From Pavlovales sp. CCMP2436 (lineage: Eukaryota; Haptophyta; Pavlovophyceae; Pavlovales), in assembly GCA_026770615.1 (NCBI GenBank), contig MU631796.1, positions 91,800-108,045 of the forward strand: a DNA stretch of 16,246 nt, in the 5' to 3' direction. Numbering within the stretch: the stretch's first letter is position 1; the number at the start of each line of letters is the position of its first letter. Shown one piece after another: positions 1-7,501 of the stretch. The notes beneath the pieces were generated by a model, which was given only the letters and a program-made list of their open reading frames with translations, made no database searches and was not told the origin of the DNA. The translations under genes were made by a program, and so were the position numbers.

Positions 1-156
1 CACTTTTTTTTTCTCTCAATCAGATGTTCACCCCCGTTCCAAGCCTGTGCACACGCCTGATCTAGTTATGTCACAACACCAACGACAAGGTGGCTGCCCA
101 AGCGTACTCTCAAAACCTAACGCTGTTCTTTTTATGTTGTTTTGTTTTGTTTTAAG

Positions 157-1192
157 GTGGCGGCACGGCGGATTGCGGACGCCATTGTTCTGGCGCGGGA
201 GGCAGGCTCGCTGCCCAAGCGCACCACGGAGCTAGCAGACCTTATCGTACGCGTCAAGGGACGCGAATACCAGGTTTTTTTTTGTTTAGTCTACTTATTA
301 TTTCTGCACTCGTCAAAGGACGCGATATCAGGTCCATTTTTTATAGCAATATATTTATTTGTACATTATTTTCGCGCGCGTAAATAGACGCAAGCACCTA
401 GTTCTTTTTTTTTTCTTTTTTTTTTATTTATATATAGATATAGATATAGATGTATATATCTATATATATATAGTTAATATATATATATATATAGTTCTCA
501 GAATATTATTTTTGCGCGCGGTAAGGGACGCGAGTACCAGGTCCGACGTTTTATTCTTTTTTGTTGTTCTGCCACCCTGCCCTAGCTCTAGCCCTAGCCT
601 TAGTCCCAGTTCTAGCCCTAGCCCTGGCCTAAGCCTAAGCCCTAGTTCTGGCCCTAGTCCTGGCCTTATTCCCTGCCCTAGCCCTAGCCCCAGCCCCAGC
701 CTTAGCCCTAGCCTTTGTCCCAGCCCTAGCCCTAGCCTCTGCCCTAGCCCCAGCCCTAGCCCTAGCCCTAGCCCTAGCCCTGACTGCGCATGGCCTCTCT
801 TGACTGTCCGCTCTGAGTACTCCCCCACCCCCTTCTCTCCCCCCGACTCCCCACCCCACCACCCACTCATCACACACACTCGCAAACACGCACGCACGCA
901 CACACGCAAGCCCATGGACCAATTACTAACAACACCATTAACATTCATGTACAGTAGATGCACCCGGCCACACCCACCTTCCAGGCGTTGAGGTGACCCC
1001 CCCCCACCCCCAGCCGATGCATCCGGCCAAGCCCACCTTCCAGGCGTTGCGCATCCACCTCAACGACGAGTTCGATGAGCTTAGGTACATTATGCATTTC
1101 TTCTAAACAAAAAAGAAACAAAAAAACCATTTACCTCAACGACGAGTTCGACAAGCTTAGGTACATACGTACAAATAAATGCATATGCACAT

Positions 1193-1277
<85 letters not shown>

Positions 1278-2185
1278 CAGTGATGTATATGTATTCGATT
1301 ATTTCGAAGAACTTAGGCACATATTGCCTCTCTTCTATTTATCTCGGCATGTTCATGTTTTCATGGGGGTGCTATCGCCTAGTGCTGAAACATTTATGTG
1401 TCTATCCATTTGTCTGTGTCCATATATGTCTTTGTCCATTTGTGTGTGTTCATCCATTTGTGTGTTTACCCATGTATGTGTTTATGTGTTTGTCATAGGC
1501 GTGCGACACCTTTAAAACGAGTTCATTTGCTGCATAAAAATGACCACGCGCATAAAAAACCAAATCAAAATAGGCGCGGGATGGCGGCTTCGCTTGATCT
1601 GCTCAAGGAGGGCGGCAAGATCGGGTGAGCAATTTTCGATGTTTCTTATCTTGGCTTTTCTGCTGCGTTCGATCACTTACTGACTGTCCTGCCTGTCCGC
1701 CTGGCTGCCCTAACTGTCTCTTTGTTTGTATATAATATGCGCAGCATCATCACGTGGAAGCACCTGGAGTGTGCGATTGTGGTCGAGTTCCTGCGCGCAC
1801 ACGAACTCGCGCGCAACGAGCTGCCTCTGATGCAGGTGTGTGTGTACATCATAAGTTTTAAAAAATGAAAAATGAAAATGAAAATAGATCGAAGTACACG
1901 ATCCTTTTTCCTTCTTCTTCTTCCTTGTCATTTTCACAATCAATTATGGTCCATATACTCAATTGGTCGTAGTGGTGTGAGGAGCAGCAGCCCAGCTCGC
2001 TGGCCGCGCTCAAGCGCGAGGCTGCCTTCCTGATGGACGAGCCGCGGAGGCCGACGGAGGCAGAGCTCAAGTACAACTCTCGCTCCCGTTCGGCAGTGCT
2101 GCACCTGCTGCGCAAGCAGAGCGGCATCCGCGTGCCACAGCTCGAGGGGCTCTGCTACGATGCGCTCGACTGGGAGCAGCTCTGA
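157..2185 (+). CDS. rsmH: RsmH/MraW/METTL15-like rRNA (cytosine-N4)-methyltransferase, 3' part, five exons
   Basis: Family role: RsmH uses S-adenosylmethionine to methylate N4 of a decoding-site cytosine in bacterial-type small-subunit rRNA, so a nuclear copy probably acts in mitochondria or plastid. Exons I assign: 157-273, 1014-1084, 1574-1624, 1745-1835, 1973-2185 (TGA). All four introns have GT-AG ends and the phases join to 180 codons plus stop. Visible signatures in order: [10 protein letters not shown] with [11 protein letters not shown] (the family's RxIxxAIVxAR and TxELAxxI segment), [18 protein letters not shown] (family HPATRTFQALRIxVNxEL), [19 protein letters not shown] (family GGRLxVISFHSLED) and [17 protein letters not shown] (family RPSxxExxxNPRSRSA, C-terminal). 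The usual SFHSLED is replaced by TWKHLEC, a notable change at a conserved loop. The N-terminal SAM-binding half lies upstream of the window. No targeting signal can be judged. Exon borders are my reading, not transcript evidence. Confidence 0.85.
251..542 (+). repeat. Degenerate repeat of an exon end plus 5' splice site inside intron 1
   Basis: The true exon end and donor at 251-275 (GCGTCAAGGGACGCGAATAC, then CAG/GT) is echoed at 309-333, 378-402 and 518-542. The last copy keeps GTAAGGGACGCGAGTACCAG followed by GT. T-rich and TTATTATTT-like stretches between the copies also resemble each other. Spacings are about 58, 69 and 140 bases, suggesting a decayed tandem repeat with a unit of 60-70 bases, one unit being lost or overrun by AT microsatellite. 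Confidence 0.7.
402..495. repeat. Poly-T and TA/GATA-type microsatellite in intron 1
   Basis: Runs of T at 404-424 lead into TATATAGATATAGATATAGA and then alternating TA to about 494, with one GTTAA interruption. Low-complexity intron sequence; no coding content. Confidence 0.8.
579..781. repeat. (CCCTAG)n hexanucleotide array, telomere-like
   Basis: About 200 bases made almost wholly of CCCTAG units with variants such as CCCCAG, CCTTAG, CCTAAG and CCTCTG. It is intronic (intron 1 of the methyltransferase gene). The unit differs by one base from the common telomere repeat CCCTAA, and a few AAGCCTAAGCCC steps are present. The long serine-proline frame it opens is a by-product of the repeat. 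Confidence 0.85.
958..1049 (+). repeat. Duplicated 5' edge of exon 2 (33-base direct repeat, 59-base offset)
   Basis: The stretch 958-990 (ATGCACCCGGCCACACCCAC onward) matches the genuine exon start at 1017-1049 with about three differences over 33 bases, ending in TTCCAGGCGTTG in both. Only the downstream copy continues into the conserved RIHLNDEF coding sequence and is preceded by a C-rich tract and CAG acceptor. The upstream copy is therefore most likely a decayed duplicate within intron 1. Confidence 0.8.
1057..1322 (+). repeat. Exon 2 end and donor site repeated in intron 2
   Basis: The genuine exon end with donor at 1057-1090 (ACGAGTTCGATGAGCTTAG/GTACAT core) is repeated at 1133-1166 with two changes over 34 bases. 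A weaker third copy at 1296-1322 (TTCGAAGAACTTAGGCACAT core) has its donor GT changed to GC. The second copy keeps an intact donor and could act as an alternative 5' splice site. Confidence 0.8.
1191..1274. repeat. Compound (AC)n(AT)n microsatellite in intron 2
   Basis: About 9 AC steps run directly into over 30 AT steps. The AT half is self-complementary and could form a long hairpin or be unstable in length. It is non-coding. Confidence 0.9.
1396..1488. repeat. Degenerate tandem repeat, CCATTTGTSTGTGT-type unit
   Basis: Intron 2 holds several copies of a CCATTTGT(C/G)TGTGT-like unit with spacing of roughly 24-26 bases, with decaying variants such as CCATATATGTCTTTGT and CCATGTATGTG. No coding signal. 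Confidence 0.6.
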
Positions 2186-2552
2186 GGCATGAGCAGCGGG
2201 GACGACGCAGCGAGGCCCGAGCTGCGGGCGTATAACTAGCGAGTCCAAGTGAATTACAGTAACTGCCAGGTCTTGGTTGCTACAGAAATTTCAAGTTTTA
2301 ATTGGTTCACAATCAGTTTACAGTTTGCATGGACTTTGCAGTACGTGTCGCATTGGTTAATACCTCGTCAGCAAGTTATTCACCACGAACAGAGTCCTGG
2401 ATTTGTTTCGAGGCATTCCTCCTGGTGAACCAAAAGTGAGCAGCGACCCAAAAATTGAGTGGGTGGGACTTACAAGTCGGGTCGCCATCGTCCGATCCGC
2501 GTCGAACGAGAGTTGCACCGCGCGCAATTCGCAGCTGACACAATTCGCAGCT
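2186..2552. other. 3' flank of the methyltransferase gene / spacer
   Basis: I see no conserved coding sequence or RNA gene. The first 60 bases are GC-rich, then composition drops. A short direct repeat AATTCGCAGCT occurs at about 2525 and 2542, just before the next ATG. Confidence 0.5.
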
Positions 2553-3005
2553 ATGGTAATCCTCACTCAGCCACTCGCGATCGTCTGGGCCGCTCGGCAC
2601 ATTGGCGATCGCGACAACCTGGACCTGCTCTTCGTCTCCGAATGTCTTGCGGCCGTCACGTCCGTGGTGCTCCTTGCTGCGCTCCTTCAGGGAGTATTCT
2701 TCGAGCAGAGCTTGATCTACATCAAATCCTCAGACTTCTGCGGCCTGTATGGGATGTCCTCGTGTTCGTGGATCGGGGAGCACTATCACCTCCACTGGGT
2801 GTGAAAGATGGCACACGTGCCATACGCCCCCGTAGCGTACGCCTACTTGCTCTTTGCCGTCTTGGCTCTGTTTTCCCGCCCGTGGCACGTGACGAGCGGC
2901 CCGCTGGCTGGCATGCTCGCGACATGGCTCATGTTGGCAAGCGTGTACGGCGGGATGGAAGCCGCTTCTGTCTGCTGCTGGACTGCCATCGTGCCTATGT
3001 TGTAG
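2553..3005 (+). CDS. Unrecognised small hydrophobic protein, one frame interrupted by a single in-frame TGA
   Basis: From ATG 2553 the frame encodes 83 residues to a TGA at 2802-2804. The same frame then resumes with AAG ATG (2808) and runs 65 more residues to TAG 3003-3005. Both halves are hydrophobic and look like one polytopic membrane protein. The first half carries SECLAAVTSVVLLAALLQGV. The second carries YLLFAVLALF and a GPLAGMLATWLMLASVYGG segment. No splice pair I tried removes the TGA in frame: a GTGTGA donor at 2799 exists, but the nearest AG at 2835 shifts the frame. Options are a decayed gene, two overlapping small ORFs, TGA recoding, or chance open frames. I recognise no family. 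The alternative longer frame here (2459-3010) is arginine-rich and looks like a shadow. Confidence 0.3.
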
Positions 3006-3160
3006 TCTAATATTTATGATAGGGATTCAAGCTGGCGTCTGACTGTTCTGAATGTTGTGCTGGTCTAAGCGCTGCGTCGCCCATTGCCTGCTGCGTCCCT
3101 TAGTCGGCTGCGCTGGCTTGGGCGCCACCGCGCGTGCCGATGGATCTCATATGTGATCGA
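3006..3160. other. Spacer, nothing recognised
   Basis: Moderate GC sequence between the hydrophobic frame and the repeat cluster. No gene or RNA signature seen. Confidence 0.4.
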
Positions 3161-3167
3161 CCGGTTA

Positions 3168-3284
3168 TGACCGAAGGTCCGTCAGGCTTGACCGAAGATC
3201 CGTCAGATCTATATAATTTTGACCGGTACATTTTGACCTGCGGCTTTTTACCGGTGACCGGTCAAATAGTACCGGTGACCGGTC

Positions 3285-3285
<1 letters not shown>
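3168..3285. repeat. 21-base phased TGACCG / ACCGGT motif cluster, left flank of transposon
   Basis: Units start near 3168 (TGACCGAAGGTCCGTCAGG) and 3189 (TGACCGAAGATCCGTCAGAT). A TTTTGACCGGT unit follows at about 3217, then two identical copies of TACCGGTGACCGGTCA at 3249 and 3270. The first pair and the last pair both have a period of 21 bases, about two helical turns. This is the look of subterminal protein-binding repeats; that role is inferred. Confidence 0.7.
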
Positions 3286-3315
<30 letters not shown>

Positions 3316-3520
3316 TAAATATGTATGTTTTACCTGTATGAGACAATAGACATGTTTATGATTAGCGATTTATATTGATATATGATTATATATATCGCAA
3401 GCTTTTAGATCGATCAATGACAATAAAATCTGACTTAGAACTACCATTATCTATGGCTTACAGGCCTAGACCCAGTGCATATATATGAATATATATATCC
3501 ATATATATCCATATAAATGC
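3285..3520. repeat. AT-rich stretch with TA microsatellites
   Basis: TA runs at 3285-3310 and an ATATATATCCATATATATCC repeat at 3489-3515 bracket generally AT-rich DNA. No coding content. Composition changes abruptly to GC-rich at about 3520. Confidence 0.7.
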
Positions 3521-3670
3521 ACTCAGCCCCGAGCCCCTGCGCCCCGACCCGGTTGGGCCGGTCCTGGTCGCGCCTCGCTTGCACCGACGACGCGCCCCAC
3601 GGCTGCGGCCGCCCTACTGGCTCCTCCGACTCCAGCAGCTCCGGCGCCTGCGCGGCCTCGCCATCCTTCT
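3521..3670. other. GC/proline-codon-rich stretch downstream of the transposase stop
   Basis: Strongly C-rich on the + strand. All frames give low-complexity proline, alanine or arginine, with no recognisable protein. It probably represents the 3' untranslated part of the element. Confidence 0.35.
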
Positions 3671-6600
3671 TCACGCCCGCTGACACTTAGCCCCTCGCTC
3701 GGCCCCGCGCCTGGCTCTTGCCTCTGCGCCCGAGCCCGGCCGCCACACCCCGCGCCCAGCCCCCGAGTCCTGCGCCTCGCGCCCCTCGATGCCAGTAGAT
3801 TCGTCGTCCTCGCCCTCGCCCTCGCCGACACTCGCGATTGCCGCAGCCGCGCGCCGCGCGGCCACGGCAGCCGCCGGGTCTTTCCTCACCGCCACCCACG
3901 AGCGCGTGCGGCCGTAGTCGGCAGCGAGAAGCTTCTGTGTCCAAATGTGCCCGGTAGTCGAGCCCACCTCGTCGGGGTACCAGACCTGGTAATCCGCCTC
4001 GATGCCACGCCGTTTGCCTTGAAGTTGCCGAGCGCCCAGCCTGCGTACAAAAGTGGGTCACAGCTGTGTCTGAGCGGAGGGAGATGCGCAAACGCAGGAC
4101 GAGAAGAAAAAGAGTCAGCACACCTGTCGTGAAGATGTGCATGAACTTAACGTCGGGCACGCCGAGGCCAGCCGTATCGAACGTGGGCATAGCATCGATC
4201 GTCAGCCAGCCGGGCGTGCCGTCAAAGGCGCCGACTTGCGCGAAGAGCGCCTCTAGAGCGCCCTCCTCCTTCTCGTCGTCGTCGTCGCCAGCTTCGTTGC
4301 CACCTGCTGGCGCGTTGCCTGCTCGTCCTCCTCCTCGCCAGAGCTCCCCCCAGACGACTCGAGCACTTCGATTGCGCGCCGCGAAATGGCACGCGCGTTG
4401 CGCTTGCACGGGCGCAGCCCAGAGAATAACTTAGAGGGGTTGCGCCTGGCGCTGCTCGAGAAGTGCTGCAGAGCCTCACCGATGAGCTGGTCGAAGATGC
4501 CCTTAGGCGACGAAAGCGCGGGCCCGTTGAGCTTGATCTCCTGCAGGTCGCACGCCATGGCGACCTTCATGCGGTTGCGCAGCTTGGTCTTGATCTGGCC
4601 GAGCGTGGAGATGCCGCGCTCGGCGCAGGAGGTGGTGAGCGCCTGCACGAGGCCGAGGGTGCACAGCTCGCACAAGTCGGCCAGGTCATAGGTCGCGCGG
4701 CGCGCGTAGAGATGTACCCACACGATCTCGTCGGTCACCTCCTTGCGCTCGTGCTCCGGGGCGGACGCAGCGTTCCCGCGTAGCTGCACGATGAGGCTCT
4801 TGGCGCGCCCGAACTGCTCGCGCACCTGCGTGTCGCGCACAATCGGCGTGAACGACTTGCCGCCAGGGGAGAAGAGAGGCTTGCCGTGGTGCTCAAGTAG
4901 CACCTCGAGCTGGGGGGCACCGTACGCGCCGATGCGGACGGTGTATTCGATGTCCGTCTCGCCCAGGTTGATGGTGGGCAGCTCGCCCATGTCGAGACAC
5001 TCGAAAGCCTCAAGGAAGGCATCCTGCATGGAGTTATCAGAAAGGGGGCAGCGCGCAGGGTAACTCTGTCAGCCAGTAGGCAGGCGCGCAGGGTTAAGTG
5101 AGGCACGCGCGCAGCGCAGGGCGAGGCTCGCGCGCGCATCGCACCTGTGGGAAGCGAGTGGAGAGCGCATCAATGTGCGACTTGGCGTAGGTCCGCATCA
5201 CGCGCTGCACACTCTCCCATTCCTCTAAATCGAACACGGTCTGGAGCTCGTAGATGTTGAGCACACCCCTGCGAGTTGAAGCCGAGGCGGCAGCGGTGGC
5301 GGCGAGGAGCGGCGCCTTGAGCCTCTGCATGCGGATGCCGCCCGGGAACTTGTCGGTGGGCATGCCGAGGTAGGTCGCGGCGAGACCATCCTGCGTCGCC
5401 TTCACTGCGGCGCGCATCAGCTTGTACTTGATGTGGTCAACCTGCAGCATCTTGCTGAGCAGGCAGAGCTTCTCCGTGATGTCGGCGAAGTAGGCGGCGA
5501 TGACGATGAAGTGCGCGCGCATGATGAGGTTGAGACGCTCCTGGTCACGCTCCTCCTCGTACTCTAAAGCTAGCGCGAGGATGCTCTGGTGCACCCCGTT
5601 GGCCATCTGGAAGCGCGTAAGCCAGCGCGTGATGGAGCTTCTCCGTGATGTCGGCGAAGTAGGCGGCGATGACGATGAAGTGCGCGCGCATGATGAGGTT
5701 GAGACGCTCCTGGTCACGCCCCTCCTCGTACTCTAAAGCTAGCGCGAGGATGCTCTGGTGCACCCCGTTGGCCATCTGGAAGCGCGTAAGCCAGCGCGTG
5801 ATGCAGCCGTGGGTGAGCCGGCCAACGCGGAGGCCGTACTTCTCCTGGAAGGCGGCCAGCACGCAGATGCGCTTGCACGAGCGGTTGTGGTCGGAGACGA
5901 TGGCGTTCATGTCGCGCTCCGTGTCTGCTACCATCGTGCTCTGCTCGAACGGCGACGCGCTCTCCACCGTGTCACCGCAGGCCAGCGCCTGCCTGCCTGT
6001 GCGCGACGTCGTGGTGGTTTTTCATAAAGGGCTGGAGGCGGGTGAGCTGCACGCCGACACCGTTGAGCTCGCCCGTCATGACCGACGCGCCGTCGGACCC
6101 GGAGCTCGCCCAGCGGTCGAGCTCGAGCCGCGACTCCTAGATGTTGTGCACGAGCGCGGTGACGAGCGAGTCCGCGTCCTTGCCAGTCAGCTCGAGTAGC
6201 GAGTGGAAGACGGAGACGACGGTACCGTCCGGTTTGACGAATTTGATGTAGACGATGAGGACCGAAGTCCAGCCGATGTCCGTGCCCTCGTCGAACATGA
6301 GGCCGAACGCGGTGGACGAGCGGATGAGAGTGAGGCGCCATTTGCGCGAGATCTCCGCGAGGCAGTGGACGATCGCCGACATAGCGTATCTGCTGCGGTA
6401 GACCTTAGAGACCTTCACGCCCAGCGACTCGACGTGGTTGGCGAGCGAAGCGAACTTGAGATTCGGCACCAGCTCCTGAGAGAGCCAGTACGCGTTCTTG
6501 ATTAGTACCACGAGCCCGTCAGACTCGAGGCTGATCTGCTTGGTCAGCGAGGCCGAGAAATCCTCCGCGAGCTTGGTGCTGTTGATCAGCTTGAAAAGCG

Positions 6601-7126
6601 CGTCACCGTGGCCGTTGGACTCACCGTAGCACTCGTGCTCCTTGACGCGCTCGAGGCGAATGCTCTTGCAGCCGACGACGAAGTTACACGTCGGATGCTT
6701 GAGGTTGAAGCGGATGCACGCGTCGCAGAACATGCAGTTGGTGGACGGGTCGTAGCGGAGCCACAGCTTGCGATTGGCTTTGACGCCCTCCTCCGACGTG
6801 ATCCACTTCTTGCGGAACGCGCGCTTGACCTCGAGCTCGCCCCGCTCGCCATGCTTCGACTTCTTGGCAGACGGCGCGAGCGCCTCGCTGCGCGGGAGCG
6901 CAGTCACGGACGCGGCCACCTTCAACTCGCCAGCCGCGTTGAATGCCAGCGTCAGCTTGAGCGCCACACGCGAGGGGGGCTGAACACGCGCCGGCATAGT
7001 TGCGGCCAGGGACGAGTCCACGATCATCGGGTCGGACGACGAAGCGCCTGCTGCGACAGGCGTGGACGCAGGCGCACGCCCGAGCCACCCGGAGAGCGAA
7101 CCCTGCTTCGTCTTCGAAGCTAACAT
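3671..7126 (-). pseudogene. hAT transposase (ZNF862/KIAA1586-like type), broken
   Basis: A hAT transposase cuts and pastes its own element using a D-D-E centre. I start at ATG 7126 because the KQGSLSGWL segment next to it is the usual N-terminus of this type. A zinc finger with CMFCDAC and a downstream HEC/H region lies at about 6600-6740. First Asp: MFDEGTDI at 6280-6305. Second Asp: GSDGASVMTG at 6070-6105. The HxxxxH-type VAHRQ motif is at about 6005-6020 and the TRW motif at about 5800. Glu: AERGISTLGQIKTKLRNRM at 4570-4636, the hAT dimerisation motif. Breaks: TAG at 6139-6137 where the family continues; three CCTG units at 5988-5999, one unit too many for the frame; a 169-base tandem duplication; a frame change near 4260-4340. 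Two introns are plausible: 5144-5024 (CAG/GTGCGA...CAG/GAT, phase 0) and 4123-4018, whose acceptor keeps the downstream frame. The tail after 4340 is acidic then Trp/Tyr-containing (about 190 codons) and is unlike anything I know. The stop is TGA at 3673-3671. Confidence 0.8.
5466..5803. repeat. 169-base tandem duplication inside the transposase gene
   Basis: 5466-5634 is repeated immediately as 5635-5803, with one difference (T5551 versus C5720, giving Glu versus Gly in the protein). Because 169 is not a multiple of three, the second copy throws the reading frame. Removing one copy restores continuity between the TRW segment and the following YFADITEKLCLLSKM region. Near identity means it is recent, or an assembly error. 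Confidence 0.95.
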
Positions 7127-7135
7127 CCTCCGCAA

Positions 7136-7263
7136 GCGCGTAGGCCGCGAGCACGCGTAGGCCGCGAGCGCGCGTAGGCCGCCGGCCGCGAGCGTAAGGT
7201 ACCCGCGCGAGCGCGTAGGCCGCGAGCGCGCGTAGGCCGCCGGCCGCGAGCGTAAGGTACCCG
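7136..7263. repeat. 58-base GC-rich tandem repeat upstream of the transposase ATG
   Basis: 7154-7205 and 7212-7263 are identical, giving a period of 58, and a partial unit precedes them at 7136-7151. The sub-unit GCGTAGGCCGCGAGCG recurs inside each. It lies just 5' of the transposase start, so it is probably leader or promoter sequence; the Arg/Ala frame through it is unlikely to be protein. Confidence 0.85.
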
Positions 7264-7319
7264 AGCTGAGAAGTAAGTAACTTGGCGATTTGTTTTTATT
7301 TGTTTTATTCGAATACAAT

Positions 7320-7380
7320 TTGACCGGCTGTGACCGAAGATCCGTCAGATCTGAGTTATTTTGACCGGTGATATGACCGA
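7320..7380. repeat. TGACCG / ACCGGT motif cluster, right flank of transposon
   Basis: It contains TTGACCGGC, the 22-base block at 7331-7352 shared exactly with 3189-3210, then TTTTGACCGGT and ATGACCGA. It shares about 40 bases with the left flank in the same orientation. Confidence 0.75.
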
Positions 7381-7501
7381 ATATTTTTGGAGGAAGACGA
7401 CAACACAGCTGATCGTGCTGGACGCGTACTGGATCGCGCTAACCTACTTCTTCGCAGAGCCTGCTGCGCATGACCAGAGGCGGGGGAGCGATCAATTGTA
7501 G
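7373..7501 (+). other. Short open frame, 42 codons, hydrophobic core
   Basis: ATG 7373 to TAG 7499-7501 encodes a segment LIVLDAYWIALTYFFAEPAA. It overlaps the end of the motif cluster. Nothing identifies it; it could be an exon fragment cut by the transposon or chance. Confidence 0.12.

Larger units (their letters stand above)
3161..7380 (-). mobile_element. Decayed hAT-superfamily DNA transposon (boundaries approximate)
   Basis: A hAT-type transposase relic (7126 to 3671, - strand) is bracketed by two clusters of the same motif at 3168-3285 and 7320-7380. They share a perfect 22-base match (3189-3210 and 7331-7352; first 20 bases TGACCGAAGATCCGTCAGAT) followed by near-identical TTTTGACCGGT. 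Because the shared block lies in direct rather than inverted orientation, and I could not find terminal inverted repeats or an 8-base target duplication, the exact ends are inferred. The ACCGGT core is itself palindromic, so it can serve both orientations. Confidence 0.55.

Noticed and set aside
1..60. Possible extra exon after the TCTCTCAATCAG acceptor at 21-23
   Set aside because: The short frame ends in TAG within about 40 bases and does not match the RsmH segment expected before AARRIAD.
359..991. Long + strand frame of serine-proline and the opposite leucine-glycine frame
   Set aside because: Both are produced by the CCCTAG array and flanking microsatellites inside intron 1; no conserved sequence.
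2459..3010. 183-codon frame on the + strand
   Set aside because: Arginine-rich throughout with no motif; the overlapping hydrophobic frame is more protein-like.
3285..3520. AT-rich region considered as an origin or RNA gene
   Set aside because: Only TA and ATCC microsatellite sequence; no structure or conserved motif visible.
4018..4041. A further frameshift in the transposase at the second intron
   Set aside because: Using the acceptor AG ending at 4018 instead of 4041 keeps the frame from HIFTTG into the RRGIEADYQVW segment, so no frameshift is needed.
3485..4132. Proline/alanine-rich + strand frame
   Set aside because: It is the complement of the GC-rich 3' end of the transposase gene; no domain seen.
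4222..4479. Arginine-rich frames opposite and beside the transposase end
   Set aside because: Shadows of the real - strand frame in GC-rich sequence.
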